A model generated the notes under the pieces. That model was not told the origin of the DNA, did no database searches, and worked only from the letters and a program-made list of their open reading frames with translations. 12,526 nt of DNA from Pseudomonadota bacterium (GTDB lineage Bacteria; Pseudomonadota; Alphaproteobacteria; Rhizobiales; Beijerinckiaceae). Positions 6,815 through 12,526 of the stretch are shown here, in pieces. Location of the stretch: NCBI GenBank assembly GCA_023386115.1, contig JAEWKL010000601.1, forward strand, positions 1 through 12,526, read 5' to 3'. Every line of letters starts with the position of its first letter. The stretch's first letter is position 1. Made by a program: the position numbers and the translations under genes.

Positions 6815-6901
6815 ATGACGATGATCCTTCTCGCCCTGCTCGTCGTCGAAAACCTTGCCATCGCCGGTAACTTCGCGCTTGTGGCGTTTGCGACCGACTG
6901 A
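6815..6901 (+). CDS. Possible 28-aa hydrophobic small protein or leader peptide
   Basis: ATG at 6815 to TGA at 6899-6901, one base before the ATG of the metal transporter (6903). The peptide begins MTMILLALLVVENLAIAG and is a single membrane segment with few charges. GAGGGG at 6794-6799 is too far upstream to be a clear ribosome site. It could be a small membrane partner of the transporter, a leader peptide that regulates it, or chance. Nothing outside position and hydrophobicity supports it. Confidence 0.3.
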   Translation: MTMILLALLVVENLAIAGNFALVAFATD

Positions 6902-6902
6902 G

Positions 6903-7928
6903 ATGGCTGGTCACCCTGCGATGGCTTTCTCGCGAGGCGCTACGCCGTCTGGTCTGCTCTGGGCGATGTCGTTCGACGAGCGGGGCTGCGGCCGCCTTCT
7001 CCCTCCCGACGAGGCCCTGCCGGACCTCGATGCCTTCGGTGGCGGCTTCCTCTGGCTGCACTTCGACCTGAAGACGGCCGAGCTGGGACCGCTTGTCGAC
7101 GCCGGGCACGTCGGGCCGCGGCCGCTCGTCGAGGCGGTGTTCCGCCCCGACGAGCACCAGCGTGTCACCGTCGAGGACGATCATGTCGGCGGCGTGGTGG
7201 CCGACCTCGCACGGCCAGGTGCCAAGCCTGATACGGCTGGGCGCCTGCACTTCGTTATGGGTCCACGCACGCTGGTCAGCGGGCGCCAAGGCCCGACCGA
7301 GAGCCCGGACGCCACCCGCGAGACGGCCGAGAAAGGCCGGCCGATTCCCTCGCCGGTGCTGCTCCTGGAGACGATGGTCGGCTACGTGGTCGCCGCCATG
7401 GCGGCCACCGGCCAGCGGCTCTCGGACGAGGTTGACGGGATCGAGGACCAGGTGCTCGACGGGCGCGTGCGCGACGACCGACGGCGCCTTGGCCCGATCC
7501 GCCGGAGCGCCGTGCGCCTGCACCGTCAACTGCTCGGCCTCGCGGCGGTGTTCCACCGGCTGGAGACCGACGACGCAACGGAACACCTGCATGGGCCCGC
7601 GGTCGCTGTCGCGGCACGGCTCGCCCAGCGGCTCGACGCCCTCGACCGCGACGTGACCGCGCTCGCCGAACGGGCGCGCCTGCTGCAGGAAGAGGTGTCC
7701 GCCCGGGTGGCTGAGGAGAGCAACCGCCAGCTCTATGTGCTCTCCATCCTATTTGCACTGTTCCTGCCGCCGACGTTCATCACGGGCCTGTTCGGCATGA
7801 ACGTGAAGGGCCTGCCCTTCGCCGAGGACCCGCGCGGGTTCCTGTTCGTCCTCGGCCTGAGCCTCCTGTTGGCGGCAGCGACCTACGGCATCATCCGCGC
7901 CCTCGGCATTCGGCCTCCACGCGAATAA
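6903..7928 (+). CDS. CorA-family divalent metal transporter, ZntB-like
   Basis: Inner-membrane transporter of 341 aa (E. coli ZntB is 327), forming a pentameric funnel for Mg2+, Co2+ or Zn2+. A large soluble N-terminal domain with long helices (about residues 170-270, e.g. RLDALDRDVTALAERARLLQ) leads to two C-terminal membrane helices. The first is YVLSILFALFLPPTFITGLF; the second begins at FLFVLGLSLLLAAATYG. The family signature GMN is at residues 298-300, followed by VKGLPF. The loop after it, with acidic residues (AEDPRG), and the NRQLYVLSILFALFLPPTF run are ZntB-like. ATG 6903 is taken as the start; ATG 6921 and a TTG at 6855 are alternatives and no ribosome site decides. It stands alone on the plus strand and is not obviously linked to the catabolic cluster. 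Confidence 0.85.
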   Translation: MAGHPAMAFSRGATPSGLLWAMSFDERGCGRLLPPDEALPDLDAFGGGFLWLHFDLKTAELGPLVDAGHVGPRPLVEAVFRPDEHQRVTVEDDHVGGVVADLARPGAKPDTAGRLHFVMGPRTLVSGRQGPTESPDATRETAEKGRPIPSPVLLLETMVGYVVAAMAATGQRLSDEVDGIEDQVLDGRVRDDRRRLGPIRRSAVRLHRQLLGLAAVFHRLETDDATEHLHGPAVAVAARLAQRLDALDRDVTALAERARLLQEEVSARVAEESNRQLYVLSILFALFLPPTFITGLFGMNVKGLPFAEDPRGFLFVLGLSLLLAAATYGIIRALGIRPPRE

Positions 7929-7992
7929 AACTCCGACGCTCCGCGTGGGCCGTGGCATACAATCCTAGCGCCGCCCCTCCGCTCACGCACGG

Positions 7993-8934
7993 TCACGCTT
8001 TTGAGTGGGCCGGGGCGACCTCACCGCCGAGCAGGCAACCGACAGGCCGGGTTCCAACAAAGCCGATCCTGACACGGATCTCCGACAGCCGACCCATGGC
8101 GCGACCTTGATGGACACGGATCACGCCGTCGTCGGGTGGAACCGTCCCGTCGTGGAGCAAGCCGAAGGCTAGGGCCGCCGCGGCGATGCCGGTCGCGGCG
8201 TCTTCCGGGTAGCCGGACGAACGCGGGAAGTGGCGCGCTTCGAACATGCGCGCCGCCCTGTCAACGACCACGTACGGGTAGAGGCCCGTCGAGCCGATCC
8301 GCGCGCACACGGCCTCGACGGAGACCGGATCGGGAGCCAGGCCGTTGAGGATCTCCGGGTCGCGCACCGGCACCAGCGTCTTCACGCGCGACGTGACGGC
8401 ATTGCGCGCTGGCAGGTCGGCGAGCGCGTCCCGGTTGATGCCGAGAGCCATGCAAACCTCGTCCATCCGCGGCGGCGTGAGGGGCACCGCCCGGCCTGGA
8501 GGCTGGGTGATCTCGACCTGCCAGGAGCCTGCGTCGCACGCTTTCACGTAGCCGGTCACGGTGCCGCTCGCGGTCGCGACCCGTACCGGGCCGCGCGGCA
8601 AACGTCCTTGGCGGGCAAGTACCCAGAGGGCACCGACCGTGGCGTGGGCGCACATCTCCATCTCGTGGTTGGGCACGAAGAAGCGGAACCGGAAGTCGTG
8701 GGCGTCGTCCTCGGCCGGCAGCACGAAGCCGCTCTCGTGTCCGTGCCGCCGCGCGACTTCCCGCATCTCGTTCGCACCCATGCCCGCGGCGTCCGCCACA
8801 ACAGGGCAGGGATTGCCGCCGCCGCCATCGTAGGTGAAGACGTCGACCATCTCGACTTCGGCCAATTCGCGAACCTCAAGGCGCTCGGGTTTCCGGACCG
8901 CGTGCGCATCTAGCGCATCACGTTCGAAAGGCAT
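7993..8934 (-). CDS. PhzF-family isomerase/epimerase
   Basis: Protein of 313 aa of the PhzF / diaminopimelate-epimerase fold (two similar hot-dog-like halves). The known member PhzF isomerises dihydro-hydroxyanthranilate; most genomic members have no known substrate. The domain starts around residue 28 (VEMVDVFTYDGGGGNPCPVV). The expected catalytic Glu is E91 in EMEMCAHATVG, where the more usual CGHAT reads CAHAT. The second-half motif is EDAATGIAAAALAFG, equivalent to the family's DPATGSA. The ATG at 8932-8934 leaves about 28 extra residues before the domain; an internal start at the MVDVFTYDG Met is possible, and no strong ribosome site settles it. No phenazine genes are nearby, so a biosynthetic role is not implied. 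It is convergent with the metal transporter. Confidence 0.85.
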   Translation of the reverse strand: MPFERDALDAHAVRKPERLEVRELAEVEMVDVFTYDGGGGNPCPVVADAAGMGANEMREVARRHGHESGFVLPAEDDAHDFRFRFFVPNHEMEMCAHATVGALWVLARQGRLPRGPVRVATASGTVTGYVKACDAGSWQVEITQPPGRAVPLTPPRMDEVCMALGINRDALADLPARNAVTSRVKTLVPVRDPEILNGLAPDPVSVEAVCARIGSTGLYPYVVVDRAARMFEARHFPRSSGYPEDAATGIAAAALAFGLLHDGTVPPDDGVIRVHQGRAMGRLSEIRVRIGFVGTRPVGCLLGGEVAPAHSKA

Positions 8935-9017
8935 GCCGGGGTGCTCCGTCCGCCGCGGCAAACGCCAGGGCTGGCCTTCATCCACCATGCTCAAAGTCGT
9001 CCTAGTACGATCCGAAG

Positions 9018-9641
9018 CTAGTTCGCGAGTTCGTCGCGCTGATAGGGCTTGCTGAGGAGGGGGAGGTCGGCGGGCGCGCCCTGCTCGTCGAGCGCCGTGC
9101 CCGTGTAGCCGGAGGTCAGCAGTACCCGCAGCCCGGGCCGTAGACGTCGCGCTTCGACCGTGAGCTGCACGCCGCTCATGCCACCTTGCATGACTATGTC
9201 CGAGAACAAGATGTCGATCCGCTCCGGGCCGCACAGGCGCTCCAGGGCCTCCGAGGCACGCGTCGCGGTCAGGGTCCGGTAGCCGAGCTCGCCCAGGCTC
9301 TCCACCGCCATCTCCAAAACCGCCAGCTCGTCATCGACCACCAGCACCACCTCGCCAGAGGCAGCCCGGCGCAGCGGTAGCGCGTCGTCCGGTCAGCTTT
9401 CAATCGCCTTCTCGGCCGAGCGCGGCAGGTAGGGCTCGACGGAGGTGCCGCGACCCGCTCCACTCTTGATCTGCGCGTGCCCGCCGGCCTGCCGCACGAA
9501 GCCGTAGACTTGGCTCAGGCCGAGGCCGGTGCCCTTGCCGACGTCCTTGGTCGGGAAGTACGGCTCGAACGCGCGCGTGAGCGTATCAGCATCCATGACG
9601 TGGTCGGTGTCTGCCGCCCAAACCTGGTTCTGGGTCACCAT
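9018..9641 (-). pseudogene. Degenerate hybrid histidine kinase: ATPase end, in-frame TGA, receiver domain
   Basis: Two pieces in one frame. Piece one (9393-9641) is the end of a histidine-kinase ATPase domain: AFEPYFPTKDVGKGTGLGLS carries the F and G2 boxes, then QVYGFVRQAGGHAQIKSGAG. Upstream the usual DTGxGMD G1 box reads DTDHVMD, and no H box, N box or sensor domain is seen. Piece two (9018-9350) is a receiver domain with D6/D7, phospho-acceptor D51 (FSDIVM), T79 and K101 (SKPY). Between them the frame reads AES-stop-PDDALPLRRAASGEVV, a normal linker apart from one TGA (9393-9395), explainable by a CGA to TGA change. The receiver stops at DELAN, about ten residues early. The receiver could still be made from a GTG near 9350, but the kinase cannot be functional as seen. 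Confidence 0.8.
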
Positions 9642-9979
9642 ATCCGCCGCTCTCGCCCGCGGCGGCCATCCTGCGGAAGGTGCGTGAAGAAAGGGGCGCC
9701 GCGGCCGGCCGCGTGTCCCCGAAACGTGCCGCGTCACGGGGGCGCTCGCCGTCACGCGACCCCCGCGGAGTCGTCATCCCCCTGCCGAGGCACAACGATC
9801 GCACCTCCGTCACGCTTGCTGGCAACAGCCAGATCCGGTCGGCTTGGCGTCAGTTTCGAGGGGCGAGCGAGGGTTCGTGGTCCGTCTCGGCAACGGAGAT
9901 GCTGGTAGCCGGCGGCATCAACGATTCACGCGGCATCGTCATTGATACGGCGCCTGACAGATCCATGGTCGCGGTAGAC
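9642..9979. other. Stretch without a recognised gene
   Basis: About 340 bp between the kinase remnant and the 102-aa gene. Open frames exist on both strands but none resembles a kinase sensor, dimerisation domain or other family, and no RNA or repeat was seen. It is probably decayed or replaced sequence of the kinase gene. Confidence 0.4.
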
Positions 9980-10288
9980 TCAGTCGTCGAACGCGATCTC
10001 GCTGTTGGCGTCGCGGTGTGATGATGAACTGCCGGTGATGCCGATCTTACCCATCCGCGTGAGGAGGCGCTGAAGGGCTGCGAGGCCGGTGTCGGGGAGC
10101 GCACCGAGGTCGTTGCTGCGGTAGATCGTGCCCTTGTCGGGATAGAAGTTCAGGTCGCCGATGCGGATGTGGTAGCGGCTGCAGCGGACGAAGGAGACGC
10201 GCTGGTCGCGCAGCCAGGCAACGGCCTCGCGGGTATCCTCGCTATCCTCGGGGTAAGTCTCGGGACGAGACTTGTATTTCTTGGACAT
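9980..10288 (-). CDS. Hypothetical protein, 102 aa
   Basis: Small soluble protein of unknown function. The N-terminus is charged (KKYKSRPETYPEDSEDTRE), followed by a compact core: AVAWLRDQRVSFVRCSRYHI, then RIGDLNFYPDKGTIY, then a helix-like DTGLAALQRLLTRMG. There is no signal peptide or membrane segment. The ATG at 10286-10288 has GGAG six bases upstream, so this looks like a real, translated gene even though it lies in a decayed region. Upstream at 10339-10358 an inverted repeat (AATCAG-N8-CTGATT) sits where a promoter or operator would be. The core looks like a family of small alphaproteobacterial proteins, but I cannot name it. Confidence 0.7.
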   Translation of the reverse strand: MSKKYKSRPETYPEDSEDTREAVAWLRDQRVSFVRCSRYHIRIGDLNFYPDKGTIYRSNDLGALPDTGLAALQRLLTRMGKIGITGSSSSHRDANSEIAFDD

Positions 10289-10697
10289 ACGAGGCTCCAG
10301 GGCGAAGTAGTCGGAATATGATCAGCCGTAGGATGCATAATCAGGTATATGACTGATTGGGTCCTTGGATCGATCTTGATTAGTTCCGTGCCTTGTTTGC
10401 GCTATCGAATTTTGCACCTGTTGTTTCCTCGTTCCTATTTATTAATTATGCCGCACTGCCAGCGGTTTTTATACTGTAAAATTACAATTGCGATCATGGT
10501 TAGGAGGTTGTAGTTACAGCGTTTATCCAAGCTATTCTCCAGCAGCTTCCAGGCCTTAGATATGAAGCGAAGCTTTGTGTTGTTGATTGCCGCCGTGGAT
10601 ACGCTTGCGGCAGACCATGCACGGAGCGACCTGACGTACCTACGAGGTTGCTTAGGCGATAATGCCCGTCCTGTTGCTGCCCAGCGTGACCTGCCTA
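10289..10697. other. AT-richer intergenic stretch, weak signal-peptide-like ORF
   Basis: About 410 bp, clearly richer in A/T than the neighbours, especially 10320-10510, which suggests foreign or decayed DNA. A weak plus ORF begins at 10562 with MKRSFVLLIAAVDTLAADHA, which looks like an eroded signal peptide, and runs into repeat copy B to end at 10816. It has no good ribosome site and mixed composition, so it is not called as a gene. No tRNA or terminator was found. Confidence 0.4.
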
Positions 10698-11002
10698 GCT
10701 GTTGTCATAGGATGTTCGTGCTTAAGAAGCAGCAGGTCGGCCCGGCCATGTGGATGAAGAAACGGAGCGGATGGGCGGAGAAACGGAGCCACCTTTCGAA
10801 TGCACGCTGTAAGTAACTGATATCGCGATAATATATTAGGAAACGAGGAGGGGCCGCGGACTGCGGACCCGGCCAGGTTGCCGCATGCCGAGACACGGAG
10901 GCGAAGAAGAGCGCGCCTTTATATATTCCGCTCAGGCCTCCCGAGCGGTTGGCGATTGGTGTAGTTGGCTGTTCGGTGAAGGAGCGGGGAAGGGCGATGA
11001 AG
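10698..11002. repeat. 305-bp dispersed repeat, copy B
   Basis: Direct, diverged copy of 6263-6567 with the same ends (GCTGTTG, GATGAAG) and the same length. Here both strands are open through the conserved part. The plus strand has a 34-codon ATG ORF at 10712-10816 (MFVLKKQQVGPAMWMKKRSG, then AEKRS). The minus strand gives LRFSAHPLRFFIHMAGPTCC. Both directions show a similar number of synonymous and non-synonymous differences from copy A, so neither is clearly the coding one. The two AAACGGAGC boxes 21 bp apart are intact, as in copy A. Confidence 0.8.
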
Positions 11003-11111
11003 AGTTGCGCCAAATCCCTAGTTAGATTTTGTATAATCGGTGTCGAGGCCGTGCGATGGTTGAGCTAAAAAAGGAATTTTTGTCGGAGGGGTTCCAGGTG
11101 CCTCGCTAGCA

Positions 11112-11603
11112 CTACAGTCGCGCCGGGAGGTACTGAGTGTTTTCCTCGTTCGATCCTTTCGGAGGATCTTGGGCCAGTTGCTCTCGGAACAAGCGCCCGA
11201 ATGCGTAGGCTGGCATGCCCGCCACCGCAGCCCGAAAGTACTCTACCTCTTCGGCGCGCAGCCGGTCCTTATCGGGATAGTCCGCGTGCTCGCCTCGGCT
11301 CACCCGTAGGTCAAAGGCCGCCCACTTGGACCGGACGGCAAGCGCGGCCAGAGTATGTGCCCCGAGCGTGCCTTCCGCTGCACTGAGCATGGCCTCGTCG
11401 ATGACATCCTGGGTGTAGGCGGCGACCCAGGTGGCGAGGCGCAGGACGAAGCGGCGTTCCTTTAGATCGAAGTCGGGGGTGAGGCGGACGAGGATCATGT
11501 CGATGGCAGCGGGGGTCGTGGCCCCCTCCTTGATCATCGTTTCGTGAAGGCAGATCGCGGCGGGCAGGAGGACGTCAAAGAACTTATCGTCGGATGTGGT
11601 CAT
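11112..11603 (-). CDS. Hypothetical protein, 163 aa
   Basis: Soluble, mostly helical protein of unknown function with normal high-GC codon use. It begins MTTSDDKFFDVLLPAAICLH and contains DFDLKERRFVLRLATWVAAY. It also contains TLAALAVRSKWAAFDLRVSR and a charged C-terminal third (DYPDKDRLRAEEVEYFRAAV). No catalytic motif, signal peptide or membrane segment is seen. The ATG at 11601-11603 has only a weak purine-rich stretch upstream. It sits between repeat copy B and the frameshifted gene, all on the minus strand. The coding look is convincing; the function cannot be guessed. Confidence 0.65.
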   Translation of the reverse strand: MTTSDDKFFDVLLPAAICLHETMIKEGATTPAAIDMILVRLTPDFDLKERRFVLRLATWVAAYTQDVIDEAMLSAAEGTLGAHTLAALAVRSKWAAFDLRVSRGEHADYPDKDRLRAEEVEYFRAAVAGMPAYAFGRLFREQLAQDPPKGSNEENTQYLPARL

Positions 11604-11911
11604 GGATCAGTATCCGTGAGGCTGCAGAGTACTGGAAGGGGTGTGGCGGGGCGCCGTGATCGACGAGGGTAGAGACGGATCACCGTCGGTTGCCACGCCG
11701 GTCGTCCTCAGACAGCATCCGCGTCGCAGAAGGCGGCACCCGAATGGGTCTAGGCGATATAGCGGAGGTCCAGCAGTCGCCGCAGAGATCGGTGGCGCTT
11801 CGAGGCCCGAGACATGCAGCGTTAGGGATTGGGCAACGCGCCGGCTCGTGAACTGAAGCGTCCTAAGATTTGAATGACGCCGAGGCGGAGGAGTCAGGAC
11901 GGGTGGTCGCG
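11604..11911. other. Stretch without a recognised gene
   Basis: About 300 bp between the 163-aa gene and the frameshifted gene. Short open frames only, with no family resemblance, no repeat and no RNA gene seen. It may hold the promoter of the 163-aa gene on the minus strand, but no convincing -35/-10 pair was identified. Confidence 0.35.
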
Positions 11912-12120
11912 TCAGCGGATACCGTTGGGCTCGACGAGGCTGCCGTCAGGGGTCTCGGCGGCGATCTCGAACAGGGGGCGAGCGAGGGTGACGAAGTCTG
12001 GCTCCGGGTAGTCGGGTTGGGCCACGGTAGGCCGGTCTCGGAACTATGGGTGATTTGCAGGACCGGCGCGTTGTTGGGATCGTTGGCGGCGACGAACGGA
12101 GGATGCTGGACCTGGTTCAT
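11912..12120 (-). pseudogene. Frameshifted small gene, about 70 aa, unknown family
   Basis: The ATG at 12118-12120 overlaps the TGA of the upstream coding tail (ATGA), the mark of translational coupling. The first about 30 codons read MNQVQHPPFVAANDPNNAPV, then LQITHSSE. After that the good coding frame continues in a different phase: PDYPEPDFVTLARPLFEIAA, then ETPDGSLVEPNGIR and a TGA at 11912-11914. The original frame instead turns into Ser/Pro/Thr-rich low-complexity sequence, as expected out of frame. A single indel around 12025-12040 would restore one protein of about 70 aa. The family is not recognised. It could be a sequencing error, since the window ends in poor sequence. Confidence 0.55.
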
Positions 12121-12203
12121 ACGCTGGTCCGCCACGTGGCACCGGTCGCGGCAGCGTAGGCGGAGAGCGGGTGGTCAGCGCGAAAGTGAAGGTCGCACTC
12201 GAC
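12117..12203 (-). pseudogene. 3' coding tail with conserved DLHFRAD-PLSAYAA motif, second copy
   Basis: Last 28 codons plus stop of a minus-strand reading frame, VECDLHFRADHPLSAYAAAT and onward. It is paralogous to 6581-6667: same length to the stop, 18 of 28 identical, many synonymous differences. The frame meets a TAG about five codons upstream and there is no start codon, so the 5' part is lost or shifted. Its stop overlaps the ATG of the next small gene, so the two were once an operon. Confidence 0.5.
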
Positions 12204-12526
12204 GGGTAAACCACTGAGATCCTAGAGACCCGCGAGTTTTGGAAGCCTCAGGCTGAGGCACAGCTTGTTCGGCTGTGCGCCAGTTCCGGACCTCCGATCA
12301 GGCTCACCCGAACGACCGCTCGTCACCTGACAACAGACCTTCCGATTTAACCGGTCCTGGTGCAGCCTTAACTCATTTGCGTAGTGCCAGCGTAAGGAAA
12401 CGCGAAAAATCCCACTCGCGCAAGTTAAACACTCTGAGGGACGACTATCAAGCCTCACAATGTGTAGCAGTTCCGAGATTTAACCCCCGCCCCCCGGCGG
12501 CGCCCGCGGGGGGGGGGCGGGGGGGG
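12204..12526. other. Unassigned end region with terminal G/C homopolymers
   Basis: No convincing gene. A 78-codon minus frame (12222-12458) has no recognisable features and is not called. From 12484 the sequence becomes runs of C then G. CCCCCGCCCCCC (12484-12495) is the exact inverse of the G-run at 12512-12523, giving a fold-back palindrome. This is typical of a contig end or a sequencing artefact. Confidence 0.5.

Noticed and set aside
6855..6902. TTG start for the metal transporter
   Set aside because: Weak start without a ribosome site; it adds 16 residues not needed by the family.
8935..9234. N-terminal extension of the PhzF frame to 413 codons
   Set aside because: It overlaps the receiver domain in another frame and adds low-complexity sequence.
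10339..10358. AATCAG-N8-CTGATT inverted repeat as an operator
   Set aside because: Short arms in AT-rich DNA and no second site; mentioned in the 102-aa gene entry but not called separately.
10562..10816. 84-codon ORF with signal-peptide-like start
   Set aside because: No ribosome site, and its second half is the dispersed repeat; kept only as a note in the intergenic entry.
1..12526. CRISPR array, tRNA, rRNA, integrase or transposase
   Set aside because: No regularly spaced identical repeats, no cloverleaf recognised and no DDE or tyrosine-recombinase motifs found on reading both strands.

Overview
The window is GC-rich DNA, most likely from an alphaproteobacterium and probably a Methylobacterium-like one. 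This is judged from codon use, the style of the kinase/receiver remnant and the small unplaceable proteins; no marker gene proves it. It divides into a compact catabolic region (1-6156), two ordinary genes (6903-8934) and a decayed, repeat-bearing region (9018-12526).

Catabolic region. From the left there is the 5' part of an IlvD/Edd-family [2Fe-2S] sugar-acid dehydratase (minus, cut by the window edge). A divergent LysR regulator follows, with a palindromic LysR-type box between the two. A perfect 22-bp hairpin fills the gap to the convergent 3-hydroxyacyl-CoA-dehydrogenase-like gene (L-gulonate 3-dehydrogenase/lambda-crystallin type). An MFS metabolite:H+ symporter lies upstream of that gene in the same minus-strand operon. 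A second LysR regulator is divergent from the transporter and overlaps (GTGA) a COG3618-type amidohydrolase (lactonase/lactone isomerase-like). Read together, this is an uptake and degradation module for a sugar acid or hydroxy-acid: symporter imports, amidohydrolase opens or isomerises a lactone, dehydratase removes water, dehydrogenase oxidises a hydroxyl group, and two LysR proteins sense intermediates. The substrate cannot be read from the sequence.

Middle. A CorA/ZntB-type metal transporter (plus) with a tiny hydrophobic ORF directly upstream, and a PhzF-family isomerase (minus).

Decayed region. A hybrid histidine kinase remnant has lost its N-terminal part and the glycines of the ATP-binding G1 box, and an in-frame TGA separates it from its receiver domain. 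Next are two small unknown genes (102 and 163 aa), a frameshifted small gene, and the last 28 codons of a further one. A 305-bp sequence occurs twice as diverged direct copies (6263-6567 and 10698-11002). A second conserved 28-residue coding tail also occurs twice (6581-6667 and 12117-12203). This pairing suggests an old duplicated locus, with most of the material between the two parts missing from the left copy. It is the least explained structure in the window. The sequence ends in homopolymeric G/C that looks like a contig end.
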